A stretch of 64,000 nucleotides of DNA from Bolinopsis microptera (Eukaryota; Ctenophora; Tentaculata; Lobata; Bolinopsidae): NCBI RefSeq assembly GCF_026151205.1, contig NC_087079.1, positions 12,852,945-12,916,944 of the forward strand, written 5' to 3'. The translations under genes were made by a program, and so were the position numbers. Shown piece by piece: positions 36,501 to 48,230 of this stretch. A model generated the notes under the pieces. It ran no database searches. It worked only from the letters and a program-made list of their open reading frames with translations, and had not been told where the DNA came from. The first letter of the stretch is position 1; each line of letters opens with the position of its first letter.

Positions 36501-38030
36501 TACGATCATTATTATAGCATCATTGTGATAGCACCAGCTAGTGTACAGATTACAATAGCATAGTCGAGATGAGACCTATTGAGCGGTCACGTGACACTAT
36601 TGACCATATCACGTGACCCTCTACTTTACATGCCCCGCCTCTTCTAATTGTAATCAGAGTACTCCTGCTCTGACTCAAGGTGCGAACCCGCCCTCAAAAT
36701 GAAATATAACAGGTCTTAGCGTTGACAATCTTCATCCAACCTGTTATAATCAGAATCTAACTCTAATACTGCAATATTGTTATCGGTACATGTGCTGAGT
36801 ATTAGTGCTGATAATTTGCCAGGATTCTTATAAATACACTGCAGATAATATTTACATCATTTACAATATTTCTCTGATCGTAATAATACCAGGACCCAGT
36901 GGTACAGGCACTGGGTACAGGGTCACTGGTTATAAGGTTCTTTATAGCTGTCAGCAGGCACCACCTCCACCTACCTCAAGAGAACGGTAATAATGAGTGG
37001 TTAGCGTTATATCATGTCACGTGACTAGTCAATAGGCACGTGACTAGTCAGTCAGGCAACAATCCTACAATCCCTGTCACGCACCTCTGAAACCACCACA
37101 TGGTCACGGTCACCTCGAGGTTGGTGGTCACCGGGTACTTTTCATTAGCTGGCTGGCTTAGCTGAAGCTACTTTTGTACAAGAGTTGTTCAATGTGGGAT
37201 TAATCAACATCGTGGAATCACACCACTTACTCTTATTCAACATACTTGTGAGAAAATAAAGGATCAAACCTCTGTTCTTTTGACCCACCAACTTAATGAA
37301 TCCAAACTCTTTCAGGCCTCCCCTTACATTAAATCTCAACTTTGCCGTCAAGATGTCTGACTCTGACGGTATTCAGTATTCTATTCAGTATTCCACAGAA
37401 CTAGGTTCCCTGTGTTGATGTTGACGCCTTGGCACTATGTTAAAACTCCATTAAGTTTCTCTTAATGTCACGACTCCTACCTGCTGAGACCGCATTTTAA
37501 CTACACTCACAGGCCTGTAGTGACCTTATAGCCGCACTGTTACTTAAAGCTTGTATAATAATACCGACGAAACCATCGCACTAATTGCTTTTAGAGTGCC
37601 CTTGTCATCTCCATTATCTCCCCAAATACTCTTAGAGGATAAGACATGATGTTTTATTCTTTTTTTAGTTACTTTGCAACTGCTTGACTTTATCGCTTTT
37701 TTAAATGACTGTTCGAATGGAGCACCGGAAACTGGTATGTTTTTAAAATTTATAGAGACTCCGATACCGGATGCCGGATGCCGGATGCCGGATGCACCGT
37801 CCACTCCTGCAATCGCAATTCTCTTTTCCGTATGAAAGCAAAGAAAATCAGATGTAACATTTTTAATAAGTTTCAAACCGGCTATTGTGAAAATATATGT
37901 TAGTGTTAGGAATTTTAATCCAGCACCTTCAGTTTAATTTTTCAATTGTTCAATCCAGTAGATACTTGCTTTGTCCTGAGCTTTAGTGTCAGATCTTTAG
38001 GATATTCCTTGTAACTATTACAGCTTTGTG
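30550..38030. other. Gene-poor region
   Basis: No protein-coding gene or RNA gene is recognisable. Minor features: a TC microsatellite at about 33919-33937, a short palindrome of TGTATAT units at 33668-33700, tandem TAATTATCTACAATAAT units at 36410-36480, ATGCCGG repeats at 37767-37794, and scattered CACGTG hexamers near 36590-36615 and 37018-37050. Confidence 0.5.
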
Positions 38031-38034
38031 CTCA

Positions 38035-38305
38035 GTACTAGCGATATGTACGGTTACTAGCGCGATAGGTTCTGGTTACTAGGGCGGTTACTAGTTACCG
38101 GTTACTAGGGCGATAAGTACTGGGTTAGTGGTTACTAGGGCGGTTACTAGTTACTAGGGCGATAGGTACCGGTTACTAGCGCGGTTACTAGTTACCGGTT
38201 ACTAGCGCGATAGGTACTGGTTACTAGGGCGGTTACTAGTTACCGGTTACTAGCGCGATAGGTACTGGTTACTAGTTACTAGCGCGATAGGTACTGGTTA
38301 GGTTT
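38035..38305. repeat. GGTTACTAG-based tandem array
   Basis: A ~270-bp array made of shuffled short units (GGTTACTAG, GCGCGATAGGTACT, GGGCGGTTACTAGTTACC), giving a higher-order period of roughly 45-50 bp. Confidence 0.8.
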
Positions 38306-38970
38306 TTTTGATCCACCCTTCAAATTCAGACTTACTAACCCCAAATGGTGCTACCTGGTGTCGAGTTCAAATACCGAGCAACACGTCCCACGTGACCCCT
38401 ACTAATAGCCTAGTGAGCACTGCTTAGTTTCCGAAAACGACTAATTCGCGTGCATGGTTATATATCACGGCACTTAAGTTCTGCTTTTACGTATCAGAAA
38501 TGCTTGTCATACTTAGAGTAAGGAGCTCATCTCGTGGTTAAACTGCGAGTAAAGAAGTTCTCACCGTAATTACTTCTTTGTAAACGCAGGCCAGAGATTT
38601 CGTAATGGTTTAGTCACGTTTTGCGACAGCCAGGAACCAGTGCCGGCTTGAGAAAAAAATGCGGAACGTAGATTAGTTACGACTAGGAGTATTGATTAGG
38701 GAGTCAAGTAGATTGTAAACTAAGCTACCCAGCACATCTTGGTGAAATTAAGTGCTTTGCACTGACATTTCAAGCGCAACTGCAATAGCAAATAACTTAC
38801 TTTTGACAATTGAAGTTTGACATTCCATTCCGATACAATTCTACAGAATTGGCCGATCTTACTTGATGAATCCAATCTAGTTGCTAATAAAGCTTACTAC
38901 CGTGCTGATGAGTATCGCTGAGTATCGCTCACTTGCTCTGCTAGATCAGTAGATTACGACCAAAGACCTC

Positions 38971-39096
38971 AATACCTCGTGATCATGAGACGTCCCCCGT
39001 CGCGTGGTCAAGAGACAATACCACGTGACCATGAGACCTCCCCCGTCGCGTGGTCAAGAGACAATACCACGTGACTATGAGACCTCCCCCGTCGCG
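38971..39096. repeat. 46-bp tandem repeat carrying CACGTG
   Basis: About 2.6 copies. Each unit has CACGTGAC, then ATGAGACCTCCCCCGTCGCG, then GGTCAAGAGACAATAC. Confidence 0.8.
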
Positions 39097-39099
39097 CCA

Positions 39100-42000
39100 G
39101 CAGTCCCATTTGACGCCATACTCCACGTTAGTTTGTCGGTATTTACATTAGTTTGTCGGCGTGGCACTGGACAACCCAATATCTCTAATTAAAGGAATTT
39201 TCCTCGCGGTCCACTGACTCGTTAACATCTTTATATTGACGTAACGAGATCGCGTGACGTTCTTTGATCTGTGGAGTCAGCCGTAGTGCTGCACTATTCG
39301 TTCTGCTTTGTTGCCGCCGGAATTGCCATCGAAATTTCCCAGCTTTTGATTATCTACCCTGTTTTACGTATATGACTATCTTACAGTTGCGCGGTTGTCA
39401 ACGCTGCCGTGAGCCCTTGTTGTTTCTTCGGAACTTACTTCTTGCATACTTGGAGTAATTGTTAGAGTTTTTATGGACAGGGGATCCCCTGTCAAATCAA
39501 ATTCATTTAAAAAGCCGGCCGAATTTATACAAATATGTTTTGTTGGACACCGTTTAAACAATATGTCGTGAGCCGGGGTTGTTTGAGAGCAGAAACAGCG
39601 AGATGATCGTGCTTAACACAGCAGTGAGCAGCCGTTGTAATTACATGTACAATTTGCATGACACATCTCACATTGTGTTCTGAATATATCCACAGTCTTC
39701 TCATCATGGCTCCGCTTATGTTCATTAATTATGTTCATTAATTATGCGTGTTATGATCACTTTGATCTTCTCTGCCGGGGTCTGATCTCTGTTATCCATG
39801 ATCTTGACGTTTCGTTCCAGTGTAATCACGTCTTGCACAGCTTTATATAACTGGAGCTCATTTATCGTAATTTGTCAGTCCTTTTCCGATAGGTGTTGGT
39901 AAACAAATCATGTCTGTGTTCTGAAAGATGCTTCATAATACTTTCACAGGTCCGTGTTAAGTTGTTACTCCTTTGTTACTCCTTTGCAGTTTATGCCGGT
40001 TCACCTGCCTTTATTTCGTGACTTACCTTTATGCTAGGTGCATTGCAATTGGTGGTTTTGATCGAAAATATCGCCCGAACCCAACCCTGAGTCAAGTGTT
40101 GCAGTCCAATTAGTTTGCCAACCACAATAAGCAATTGCTCTTTCAAACGGTGAGGTAATTTGATCTAAGCTCCATCAAATTCCACCAACTTTTAACACGC
40201 TTCTCCGCCACATGTTTATTTAGCTATTATACTAGTACAACCTCACTGGTTTCCTGCGCGGCGCCTTAAGATCTGTCCCGCTAGACTGTCTCACATTAGC
40301 AGAATCGCAGACAATTCCGCATCATCTGCAGACATTGTCGCATTAGCCGCATCATCTGCAGACAGTGTTGCATTAGCTCTTGCTATCAACGGGGAGACTA
40401 GATCATTGAGCTGCTGGTCTGAACAGAAGGATACATATCTTGTTTACTGTGATCCACAGAATTGTTGCCGATATAACTCACCATCTTAACTTCTCTCTCT
40501 CTCTCGCTCTTGCTCGAACTTCATTTGATTTATTAGAGGGGAGAGGTGTGTTTGTAGGACAACGAGTTGTGACCCACGATCTGCTGTGAGTGCCGGTTAC
40601 TTTGTGTAATATTAAGAGGCAGTAAAACTAGTGGGCTCATGCGGTGAATGTTGCTGAAGGATGGCTGATGGATTGTGGTTTGTGATAAATGGGCAGGACT
40701 GTTGACCTGAAATCGAAAAATTATTCCTTAATTCTATCCTTGTTTATTTTATTCCGTAGATTGAAATGACTGATGACTCCCGTAGTTATTATTATTAGAG
40801 CTGATCTAATTAATGGCTGAGTAGTGAGTATTATAAATAGCTGTTCCACACACAACAGATTGACAGTTCTTTTGACGCTCACTTTTGGGTCAACGTCTTA
40901 TCACTTTCAGCTTTGTCGGTCGGGTAAAACTACCGAGTTCCCCAACTTTAACAACCTATTTATTCACTGCTTCCAGACTCAATAATGTACCGCCACCCCA
41001 CTACTGCAGCGTGCCCCAATGTCTGCAATACACCACTTATTGAATGTAACCTAATGCCGACTTGGCAGCGTGCTACCAGCTGCACCACTATCTGAGTGCT
41101 GTCTAACTGTACTAATCAGTAACTACCCGGTACCCCACACTACCCACGTCAGTAGTGTAGTGCAGGTGCAGCCTCCCCCCACACACACACACAATGGTAT
41201 CTCTCTACACTATACTGTACTACTGCAGTGTAGTGCAGGTGCAGCCTCCCCCCACACACACACACAATGGTATCTCACTACACTATACTGTACTACAGTA
41301 GTGTAGTGCAGGTGCAGCCTCCCCCCACACACACACACAATGTCTCTCACTACACTATACTGTACTACAGTAGTGTAGTGCAGGTGCAGCCTCCCCCCAC
41401 ACACACACACTGTATCTCACTACACTAGTACAGTACTGCAGTAGTGTAGTGCAGGTGCAGCCTCCCTCCCCCCACACACACACAATGGTATCTCACTACA
41501 CTATACTGTACTACAGTAGTGTAGTGCAGGTGGAGCCTCCCCCCACACACACACAATGTATCTCACTACACTATACTGTACTACAGTAGTGGTATCTCCT
41601 AGTGAGGGGTACTGCTATACTGGGGAGGCTACTACTGGTACGTAGTGCTCTCTCACTCTCCGATCGTTTATTATTATTATCATGAGGGGTTATCCTTCAC
41701 AGGGCTGTATATTATGTTATAATATAAATCGTGCAGTGTATTATAGTATTCCCAGGGTTATATAGTACTGGCAGTTGGCCCATGTAATTGTGAGTATCCG
41801 CATCCGTTTAGTTAGGGTTTCTTAGGACACATCCTCTGTACTTTACATGTGGCTAGCGTTTCCAATGACCAACCTTGTTGCAGCTTTCTTATCATCACAA
41901 TCTTCATCACCTCAGTAATCTTAGTTCATCGTGGGAGCGTAGATTTTATTTTTAAGTCACGCATATATTCTGCATCACGTACCATCCAGCTAGGGTCTGA

Positions 42001-43250
42001 GACATAGACCGTTGATACGGAGAGTGACATGTTGAAAATAATCCCAAGCTTTCATTTCCCAAATGACTCGCAATTGCGCTTACTTCCATAATATTAAATC
42101 CCTGTATTAGATTGTCTTTCAAATATGACCGTACAATGAGTTGCATCTCCTGCGACAATGCTCCCCCAGTACACCTCGCACGGTTCTTTAGAATCAAGCT
42201 GAAAAGCTTCCCAGCACTCCCTAGAGTGCACAAGCATTTTCTTGCAATTAAAAATTGAACCTTCGTTGATTTGATTAAAGTCTATGCTGTTGTTTAGAGG
42301 ATATTATATGGAGTGTAACACTGTAACTTTGGGTGTTGGCGAGCTTGCTGCTGCGTGAAAATCTCAGCATCTCAAGACCAGACTTTACTCGGCTGAGCTG
42401 CGTGTTTGTACAATATCTAGCTACATTTTTTTCTTTCTTCAGAAATGATTTTGAGAAGCAGCCATGCACGTTTTTCTCAGTGTCATTAATTAATTGCGAT
42501 TCGTTGTTTTATTCAGTTGCGGCCATTTTGTTTGTGAAGTACTCGACTCGTTGATAGATTACCTATAGACTTGTCGATGGCGCAATCTTTAGTTTATGAT
42601 GACAAATATTTTATCGCGTGTTACGTGGCCTGTTATGCAATATATTCGTGTTCATTTAGCCGATGATACTTATACAGACAGTGATGAATCTTACTTCAGA
42701 GTTACAAGTCTTTCCGCTAACTTGTATATAATATAATTTTTGTCAGTAAAAGTTTTGTTCACTCAGTAAAGCCATTGTTCAAAGACCCCCCTCCAAGTAA
42801 AAGTATTGTTCACTCCGTGATGGTGGTGACATTATTCACTCTGTACCCCATTTTTTTTCACTGCGTTTTATTGTTGTAATTATTATTTATATTAACTCTA
42901 CGTAGTCTGTTTTATCGTTTTCAGTAACATAACAACAATATTTCGTTCTCCGTTTTATCGTTGCGACAACATCAACTCCAGGTATACTGTTTTACAACAA
43001 GTTAAACCCTATCCCCGTCAGGAAACATGATATTACCAATGTTACATGGAAAGTCCCTCAGAACGGTGCCAGATAATCGCCTGCTGTGACCGCAACACCG
43101 CACACCACCTACCTTCACACTTCCAATCAAGTTATTATACATATCTGACCGCTGACACCATAACCGCTGACCCATAACTGATATTTACTTACTAATACTT
43201 CTCTCGTCGTTATATCTCATTACCACCTCTCTGCAGCTGCTCCGCATACC
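39100..43250. other. Gene-poor region upstream of the kinase
   Basis: No gene is seen apart from the array at 41147-41592 (listed). Small repeats include two copies of CGCATCATCTGCAGACA near 40318-40375. The last part should contain the kinase upstream region. Confidence 0.5.
41147..41592. repeat. ~73-bp self-complementary minisatellite, about six copies
   Basis: Each unit contains TAGTGTAGTGCAGGTGCAGC, a C-run, an (AC)n tract and CTCACTACACTATACTGTAC. Because TAGTGTAGTG pairs with CACTACACTA, each unit can form a hairpin. Small ORFs on both strands are artefacts of the repeat. Confidence 0.9.
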
Positions 43251-43259
43251 ACGACCGGA

Positions 43260-43266
43260 TATAAAT
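43260..43266 (+). promoter_or_regulatory. Possible TATA box of the kinase gene
   Basis: TATAAAT lies 56-62 bases before the kinase ATG, which would put transcription start near 43290 and give a short 5' UTR. Based on position only. Confidence 0.35.
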
Positions 43267-43321
43267 CAGTTTAGCTCACAGTTTGAGGCTCATTACTGTC
43301 AGTACGAATTAGGAATACAGA

Positions 43322-44341
43322 ATGAAAGAAGCGAAGGAGAGACATTTGTTCGAGGAGCATTATCAGATATGTGGGCTGCTGGGTCGGGGAAGGTTCGCCA
43401 CTGTGTACAAGTGCATGCACAAGGAAACTAAACAATATTTCGCTGCGAAAATCGTGCAGAAGCAGCACCCTCGGGTTGACATGGAGGCATCTATACTGAA
43501 CTCATTTCGTCATAACAAAAACATAGTGTCTTTATATGAAGTGTATCAAGATTCCCGCGAGTCAGTTCTCATACTGGAGCTGGTGCCCGGTGGGGAGCTT
43601 CTGTACATCCTGGGCACAGTTATTTTGACTGAATACGACATGACCCACGTGATAAAACTGCTTTGCTCCACGCTCTATTGTCTACACTACAAACACATCG
43701 TCCACATGGATATTAAACCAGAAAACATTCTCATTTGCAATACCCTACACAAGCCCGCTAAACCTGCCATGAGGCTGGTTGACTTTGGTTTCGCTAGAGT
43801 TCTCCAAAACAATCGCCCCGGAAATATAGAACCAATCCGGGGGACACCGGAGTTCCTTGCCCCGGAAATGTTGCGTTGCGACGACCTGGACGTGGTGACG
43901 ACTGCAGTGGACATGTGGTGTGTGGGTGTCACCACCTACATCACCCTCACCGGCATATCACCCTTCCAGGGAGAGACTGCCTGTGAGACCGTGGCTAGGA
44001 TCCTACACTGCGACTACTACTTAGGAGATGATCTGTTCGGTGGGTACTCACGTGATGCAGTAGACTTTATATCAAAACTCTTAGTGCCCTCACCTCGGGC
44101 CAGAATGACAGCTGCGGAGTGTCTCTCTCACCCCTGGCTGTCTAAGAAGAAGCGCTCTAAACAAAGACAATACCCTCTTAGTCAACACGTGCTGTCGAGT
44201 GTCCGCGCGGCGCTCTCAGAACGGGTCATTAGCGATAGCATGAGCATGTTGAAACTTAACTTGAGGGAATTGTCACAGTGTAGTGAATCTAATATCAAGC
44301 CGTCCACTATTGACCGGAATTACAAAAGTAGTTACAAGTAG
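43322..44341 (+). CDS. DAPK/DRAK-like serine/threonine protein kinase, single exon
   Basis: 339 aa with a complete kinase domain at about 16-278. The glycine loop is LLGRGRFATVYKC, the ATP lysine is in YFAAKIVQK, the C-helix Glu is in DMEASIL, the catalytic loop is VHMDIKPENIL, the Mg loop is DFGFAR, and the activation end is GTPEFLAPEML, followed by DMWCVGVTTYITLTG and SPRARMTAAECLSHPWL. The Met in place of the HRD Arg (HMD) and GTPEFLAPE fit the CaMK group close to DAPK/DRAK (STK17), whose members act in stress and cell-death signalling. A ~60-residue basic/Ser-rich tail follows, with no calmodulin-binding, ankyrin or death domain recognised. The ATG at 43322 is the first in frame and leaves a normal lead-in. 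A copy of the tail lies at 48003-48123. Confidence 0.88.
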   Translation: MKEAKERHLFEEHYQICGLLGRGRFATVYKCMHKETKQYFAAKIVQKQHPRVDMEASILNSFRHNKNIVSLYEVYQDSRESVLILELVPGGELLYILGTVILTEYDMTHVIKLLCSTLYCLHYKHIVHMDIKPENILICNTLHKPAKPAMRLVDFGFARVLQNNRPGNIEPIRGTPEFLAPEMLRCDDLDVVTTAVDMWCVGVTTYITLTGISPFQGETACETVARILHCDYYLGDDLFGGYSRDAVDFISKLLVPSPRARMTAAECLSHPWLSKKKRSKQRQYPLSQHVLSSVRAALSERVISDSMSMLKLNLRELSQCSESNIKPSTIDRNYKSSYK

Positions 44342-44974
44342 GCTGAGAAGAATGTTCTAGCATGTTTTAATATCATAAGTTGTTTTTTTTTTCTTTTTAT
44401 TCGAGTTTTTGTACAGTTTGAGAATATGAGGATCGTTTTGAATATTGATTATATCTTCAAGTACAACTTTTTGGTTTCATATTCTTTTTTGATGAGTTAA
44501 AATGGGGTCGGCCTTTTTTTAAATCACATATCATATTCATGCAGATTATATTAGGACTGTATAAGTATTGAAGCAAGATGAAAACGGAACAATCAAAAAA
44601 TATGAAGGATAAATTCAGATAATTCTATTTGTGAACGCCATATTCACTTTGGGCTGACAATAAAGGATCCCAGGAAACTGTCGGACGTTTCATTTGTCGT
44701 CGAACATAGGCTGAATTTGAGGAGAGCCTTTGTCATTATGACTAACACCGCAATAAGGTGACGTTAGCAGCGACTATAGAGTTCCAAGGTACTCAACAGC
44801 ATTTGCTGGCAAAGCTTCAGGTCCCACATACCACAAACTGTTACTCAAGGGTTGCTTTAACCAGTAATATGTTGTAACCGCAGGACTCAGTGTAACCTAT
44901 TGCATTTGCTGGCAAAGCTTCAGGTCCCTCCCGATCGGGATTTTACTTACCGACTCGGATTTATGTCATTTTTA
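44342..44974. other. Kinase 3' flank, present in duplicate
   Basis: Non-coding. Corresponding sequence reappears at 48124-48230, 50004-50165 and 52391-52660. An AATAAA at 44659-44664 is a possible but distant poly(A) signal. It contains the 76-bp insertion at 44826-44901. Confidence 0.6.
44826..44901. mobile_element. 76-bp insertion between 27-bp direct repeats
   Basis: GCATTTGCTGGCAAAGCTTC and the next 7 bases are duplicated exactly on both sides (44799-44825, 44902-44928). The paralogous locus near 52576-52602 has one copy and no insert. A nearly identical 76-bp sequence lies at 51450-51525. Confidence 0.75.
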
Positions 44975-45438
44975 CAGAGTTGAAAAATACGTATTTAACG
45001 TATTTTATATAATATCAAAAAAACGTTAAATACGGCGTATTTTATTTTCGCTGAATAAAATTCGTTAAAATACGTTACAAGTGATTTTGTAGCATTAAGA
45101 GCTCCAATGAAATAATAAGTACTATTTCTATTTATACAAGATAAAAGTTTGATTAAAACTCGCGTAGCTCTCTAGTTTATCACCTCGCGTATGATTTAAG
45201 GGAACTGTGCACGTGCTAAAGCGTACCAAAGCGTGCAAATACGAATCATTACGAACCGTAATGACGATGTGTCTGAAAAAATTGCGAACTAAAGACATAA
45301 CTTATTAAGTTTTTGAATGCAATTACGAAAAAAATAGGCAAACGTATTTTAACGTATTTTTGACGTATTTTATTTCTAAGCAAAAAAACGTTAAAAACGG
45401 CGTATTTTAAAAATTATCTCACGTATTTTTCAACTCTG
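44975..45438. mobile_element. 464-bp hAT-type MITE with proven empty site
   Basis: The ends are CAGAGTTGAAAAATACG and its inverted copy. CATTTTTA is duplicated on both sides (44967-44974, 45439-45446). The paralogous locus has a single CATTTTTA at 52653-52660 and no insert. An 8-bp duplication with CAGAG ends is diagnostic of hAT. There is no transposase; the interior is AT-rich with repeated ACGTATTTTA motifs. Confidence 0.93.
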
Positions 45439-45664
45439 CATTTTTAACGTAAACTTTTCGGAAAAATAAATATGAAAGAATTTTCTTTAAAACATTTATA
45501 ATCTACAGTGGATTTCATGGGAAGCATAAAATAGAACACATCAAATATATCGTCCCATTGCAATATGATCGTCCGTATTGAAAAGGTAAATTGATTTTAA
45601 AGCTAACTAAACCTCGAGTGAAAGAGACATGCACATAGCACTACTGAAAATCTAAAAATAACGT

Positions 45665-47100
45665 TCATGTGTCTTTCATCACGACATCCTTCGTCTCCTT
45701 TTTGACAAACATAGCCATCACAAATCCCATGACTGAAGCAGTAAAGAGAAGTCCTGTCACGATATGAGGGTCCATGTAGTAGAAAATGCTAACACTGCCA
45801 GAACCGAGGACGCCACCAATCTTTCCACAACCGGTAATGAAACCTGTGGCAGTAGTTCGGATGTTTGTGTGGAAAGTCTCAGGAAACATTATCCAGAGGA
45901 TTGCATTAATAAAACCCCCGAAGCTGTTTACTGCTGAGGTGAGCAAAACAGTAACTGTGCTGTTCACACAGAAGAACATAGCAGCTATGACGAACATTAA
46001 AACGAAACCCGGAATTCTCAGGGATAGGCGACGTCCCAGAAATGCGGCTGAAACTGTAGCCAAAATATTCCCAAGGACCAATGGGATGGTGCTTATAGCG
46101 AGTTTAAATAATTCTTCTTGATCAAGAGGTGAACAGGTCTGTGCGCTGATTGGTTTCTGGACCCCGAACTGCATCCGTTCTTTATAATCAGAGGCTGGTA
46201 AAGGATGAAAGCAAACCCAATGAGGACGTTACAAAAATATATTACAGATAGAGTTATCAAAGATCTCCTATGTTGGGAACCAAAAATGACAGAGTATGAA
46301 CCAAGATCCTTATTTCTTGAGCATGTTAACTTTAAGTCAGATGGGAGATGCTTCTTGTTAAGCTTAGCCATAAATCTAACAGATTGGATTGCTTTATCGT
46401 GTTGCCCACTGACCAGAAAATAACGAGGCGAGCCGGGTAGAAAAAATGTCAAAGCTAGTGCAGGAATAAAGGGTAAAGACATTACTATTATAAACCAACG
46501 CCAACCTATGTTATTCAACATTAACCATGCAATAAAGTAGACCAATGCAGCAGGTGACGCAGAAATGAAATTAAAGACTGTCATACCAATCAGACGGTCC
46601 TTACTTTCAGAGAATTCCGTTGCATAGCAAATTATACAGTTAAAATTAGTTCCAATACAGGCTCCAGTGACACTCCGGAAAACTATGAAGACCCATTTAT
46701 TTGGAGAAACTGCGCTGGTTATTGTGGCTATAGTCATTACGATCATTGACCATTTAAGGACACATTTTCTTCCAAATGTATCTGAGATCTTTCCAAACGC
46801 CATAGCGAAAATCGCGTAGGAGATAAAAACTGACATGCTGACAGCGCCTTCAAATATGGGTGACAACTTCCACTCACATCTTTGGAGCGGGAGTATAACT
46901 GAAATTAGAACTATTTCCGCCATGTCGGAAAATGAAAGAAGTCCAGTTACAAGCCAATACAAATGCTGAGCAGGTCCCCGACCTATTATCTTGTACACTT
47001 CATCAAGATCCAACTCCTTTTCATCATCGTCCTCAGGTGCTTTTTCAGTTGAGGTGGAGCCGTACTCTTCTTTTTCTTTGTCTATCAATGTTTCTTCCAT
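45665..47100 (-). pseudogene. SVOP-like major facilitator transporter, copy 1 (one frameshift)
   Basis: A 12-helix major-facilitator protein of the SV2/SVOP and organic-ion transporter branch. It starts at ATG 47100 (MEETLIDKEKEEYGSTST), then DEVYKIIGRGPAQHLYWLVT before TM1. The loop motif FGKISDTFGRK after TM2 matches the family G-x-x-x-D-x-x-G-R motif, and PGSPRYFLVSG comes after TM6. The frame shifts near 46140-46165, and LGRRLSLR and FPETFHTNIRTTATG follow in the second frame to the stop at 45665. Alignment with copy 2 shows a net 2-base difference at the break (in the loop between TM7 and TM8). There are no introns. It may be a recent pseudogene, or the break may be a sequence error; the rest looks functional. 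The substrate is unknown. Confidence 0.82.
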
Positions 47101-48002
47101 ATCTGTTATATATCAGCTTTAGTTTTTTTAATTATGAAGGAATTTTGGTTTGGGCGTGAAGAATCATATATCATTGCTATTTCTGCAACCCAAGTTCTTA
47201 GAACTTCTTTACTTAAAATTGGAGAAGGCAGCGAAACTGCTTCAGTTTCATAGCACATAAACTTTTGTTCATCTTTCATTAACGGCATAAATAGGCGGTC
47301 CGTGGCCCTAGAGCGGCGTCCTAAAAAACAGGACAATTCGGCGACGAGATGTGAAAAACAGGACTCGTGGGCAGCCGCAAAAAATACGGAGTTAGGACCA
47401 TTATAACCCTAATTTATGTTCATACATAATCAAAATCGCAAAGAAATCAATCAAAAATATAAGAACTTTTTGTGGAGTCCGGACCCCCATTCAAACAATA
47501 AACATGGTTAATTCAGTAAGTGGTAATATCCCTTAAATCTGTCTTCCATTTTCAAAATTCTAAACCAATTCAACAGCACAATACCGGAGAAGGGAAACAA
47601 GAATGAAACGTCACACAGTAACGATGATGGAAAGTTAGAAACTCTTCCTCTCTCGCAACATGAACTAAGAATTGTATACAGACTATACACTCAAGTCTCA
47701 ACATTGCAATTACGCTTTTCTTTACACCTCATTTAAAAATGATCGGTGACAACATGGTGCTATGACACACTCCAATTTCGGTGTACACATGTTTTCAGTT
47801 TACATTTTTACGAGCAAGCACGGCTTCCAAGGTGTTTTGTTGAATGGAAATTAATTGAATTTTTACATCCTGTCTTACCGTAACTCAAATAATCTATAGA
47901 GATTGAAAACACCTTGGTAACCGAGTTAACTTGTATAAATGATCATGTTCAAGTACATGTACTGTAAACAATATGTTGACAACTCTTAAGTCCGGCTATA
48001 TT
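47101..48002. other. Spacer between duplicated units
   Basis: No gene is seen. It runs from the 5' flank of transporter copy 1 to the junction with the kinase-tail fragment. Confidence 0.55.
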
Positions 48003-48230
48003 ATTAGCGATAGCATGAGCAATGATCATGTTGAAACTTAACTTGAGGGAATTGTCACAGTGTAGCGAGTCTAACATCAAGCCGTCCACTATTGACCGGA
48101 ATTACAAAATTAGTTACAAGTAGGCTGAGAAGAATGTTCTAGCATGTTTTAATATCATAAGTTGTTTTTTTTTTTATTCGAGTTTTGTACAGTTTGAGAA
48201 TATGAGGATCGTTTTGAATATTGATTATAA
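48003..48230 (+). pseudogene. Kinase C-terminal fragment and 3' flank (duplicate)
   Basis: Nearly identical to the last ~40 codons and the 3' flank of the kinase at 43322-44341, but with no kinase domain and with a 6-base insertion (ATGATC) early in the fragment. The stop (TAG at 48121-48123) and downstream sequence align. It marks the left end of the second duplicated unit. Confidence 0.85.

Noticed and set aside
41070-41410. ORFs in the 41-kb array
   Set aside because: Direct translation of the 73-bp minisatellite.
44826-44901. Possible tRNA-derived SINE
   Set aside because: No convincing A/B box or cloverleaf; short pairing at the ends only.
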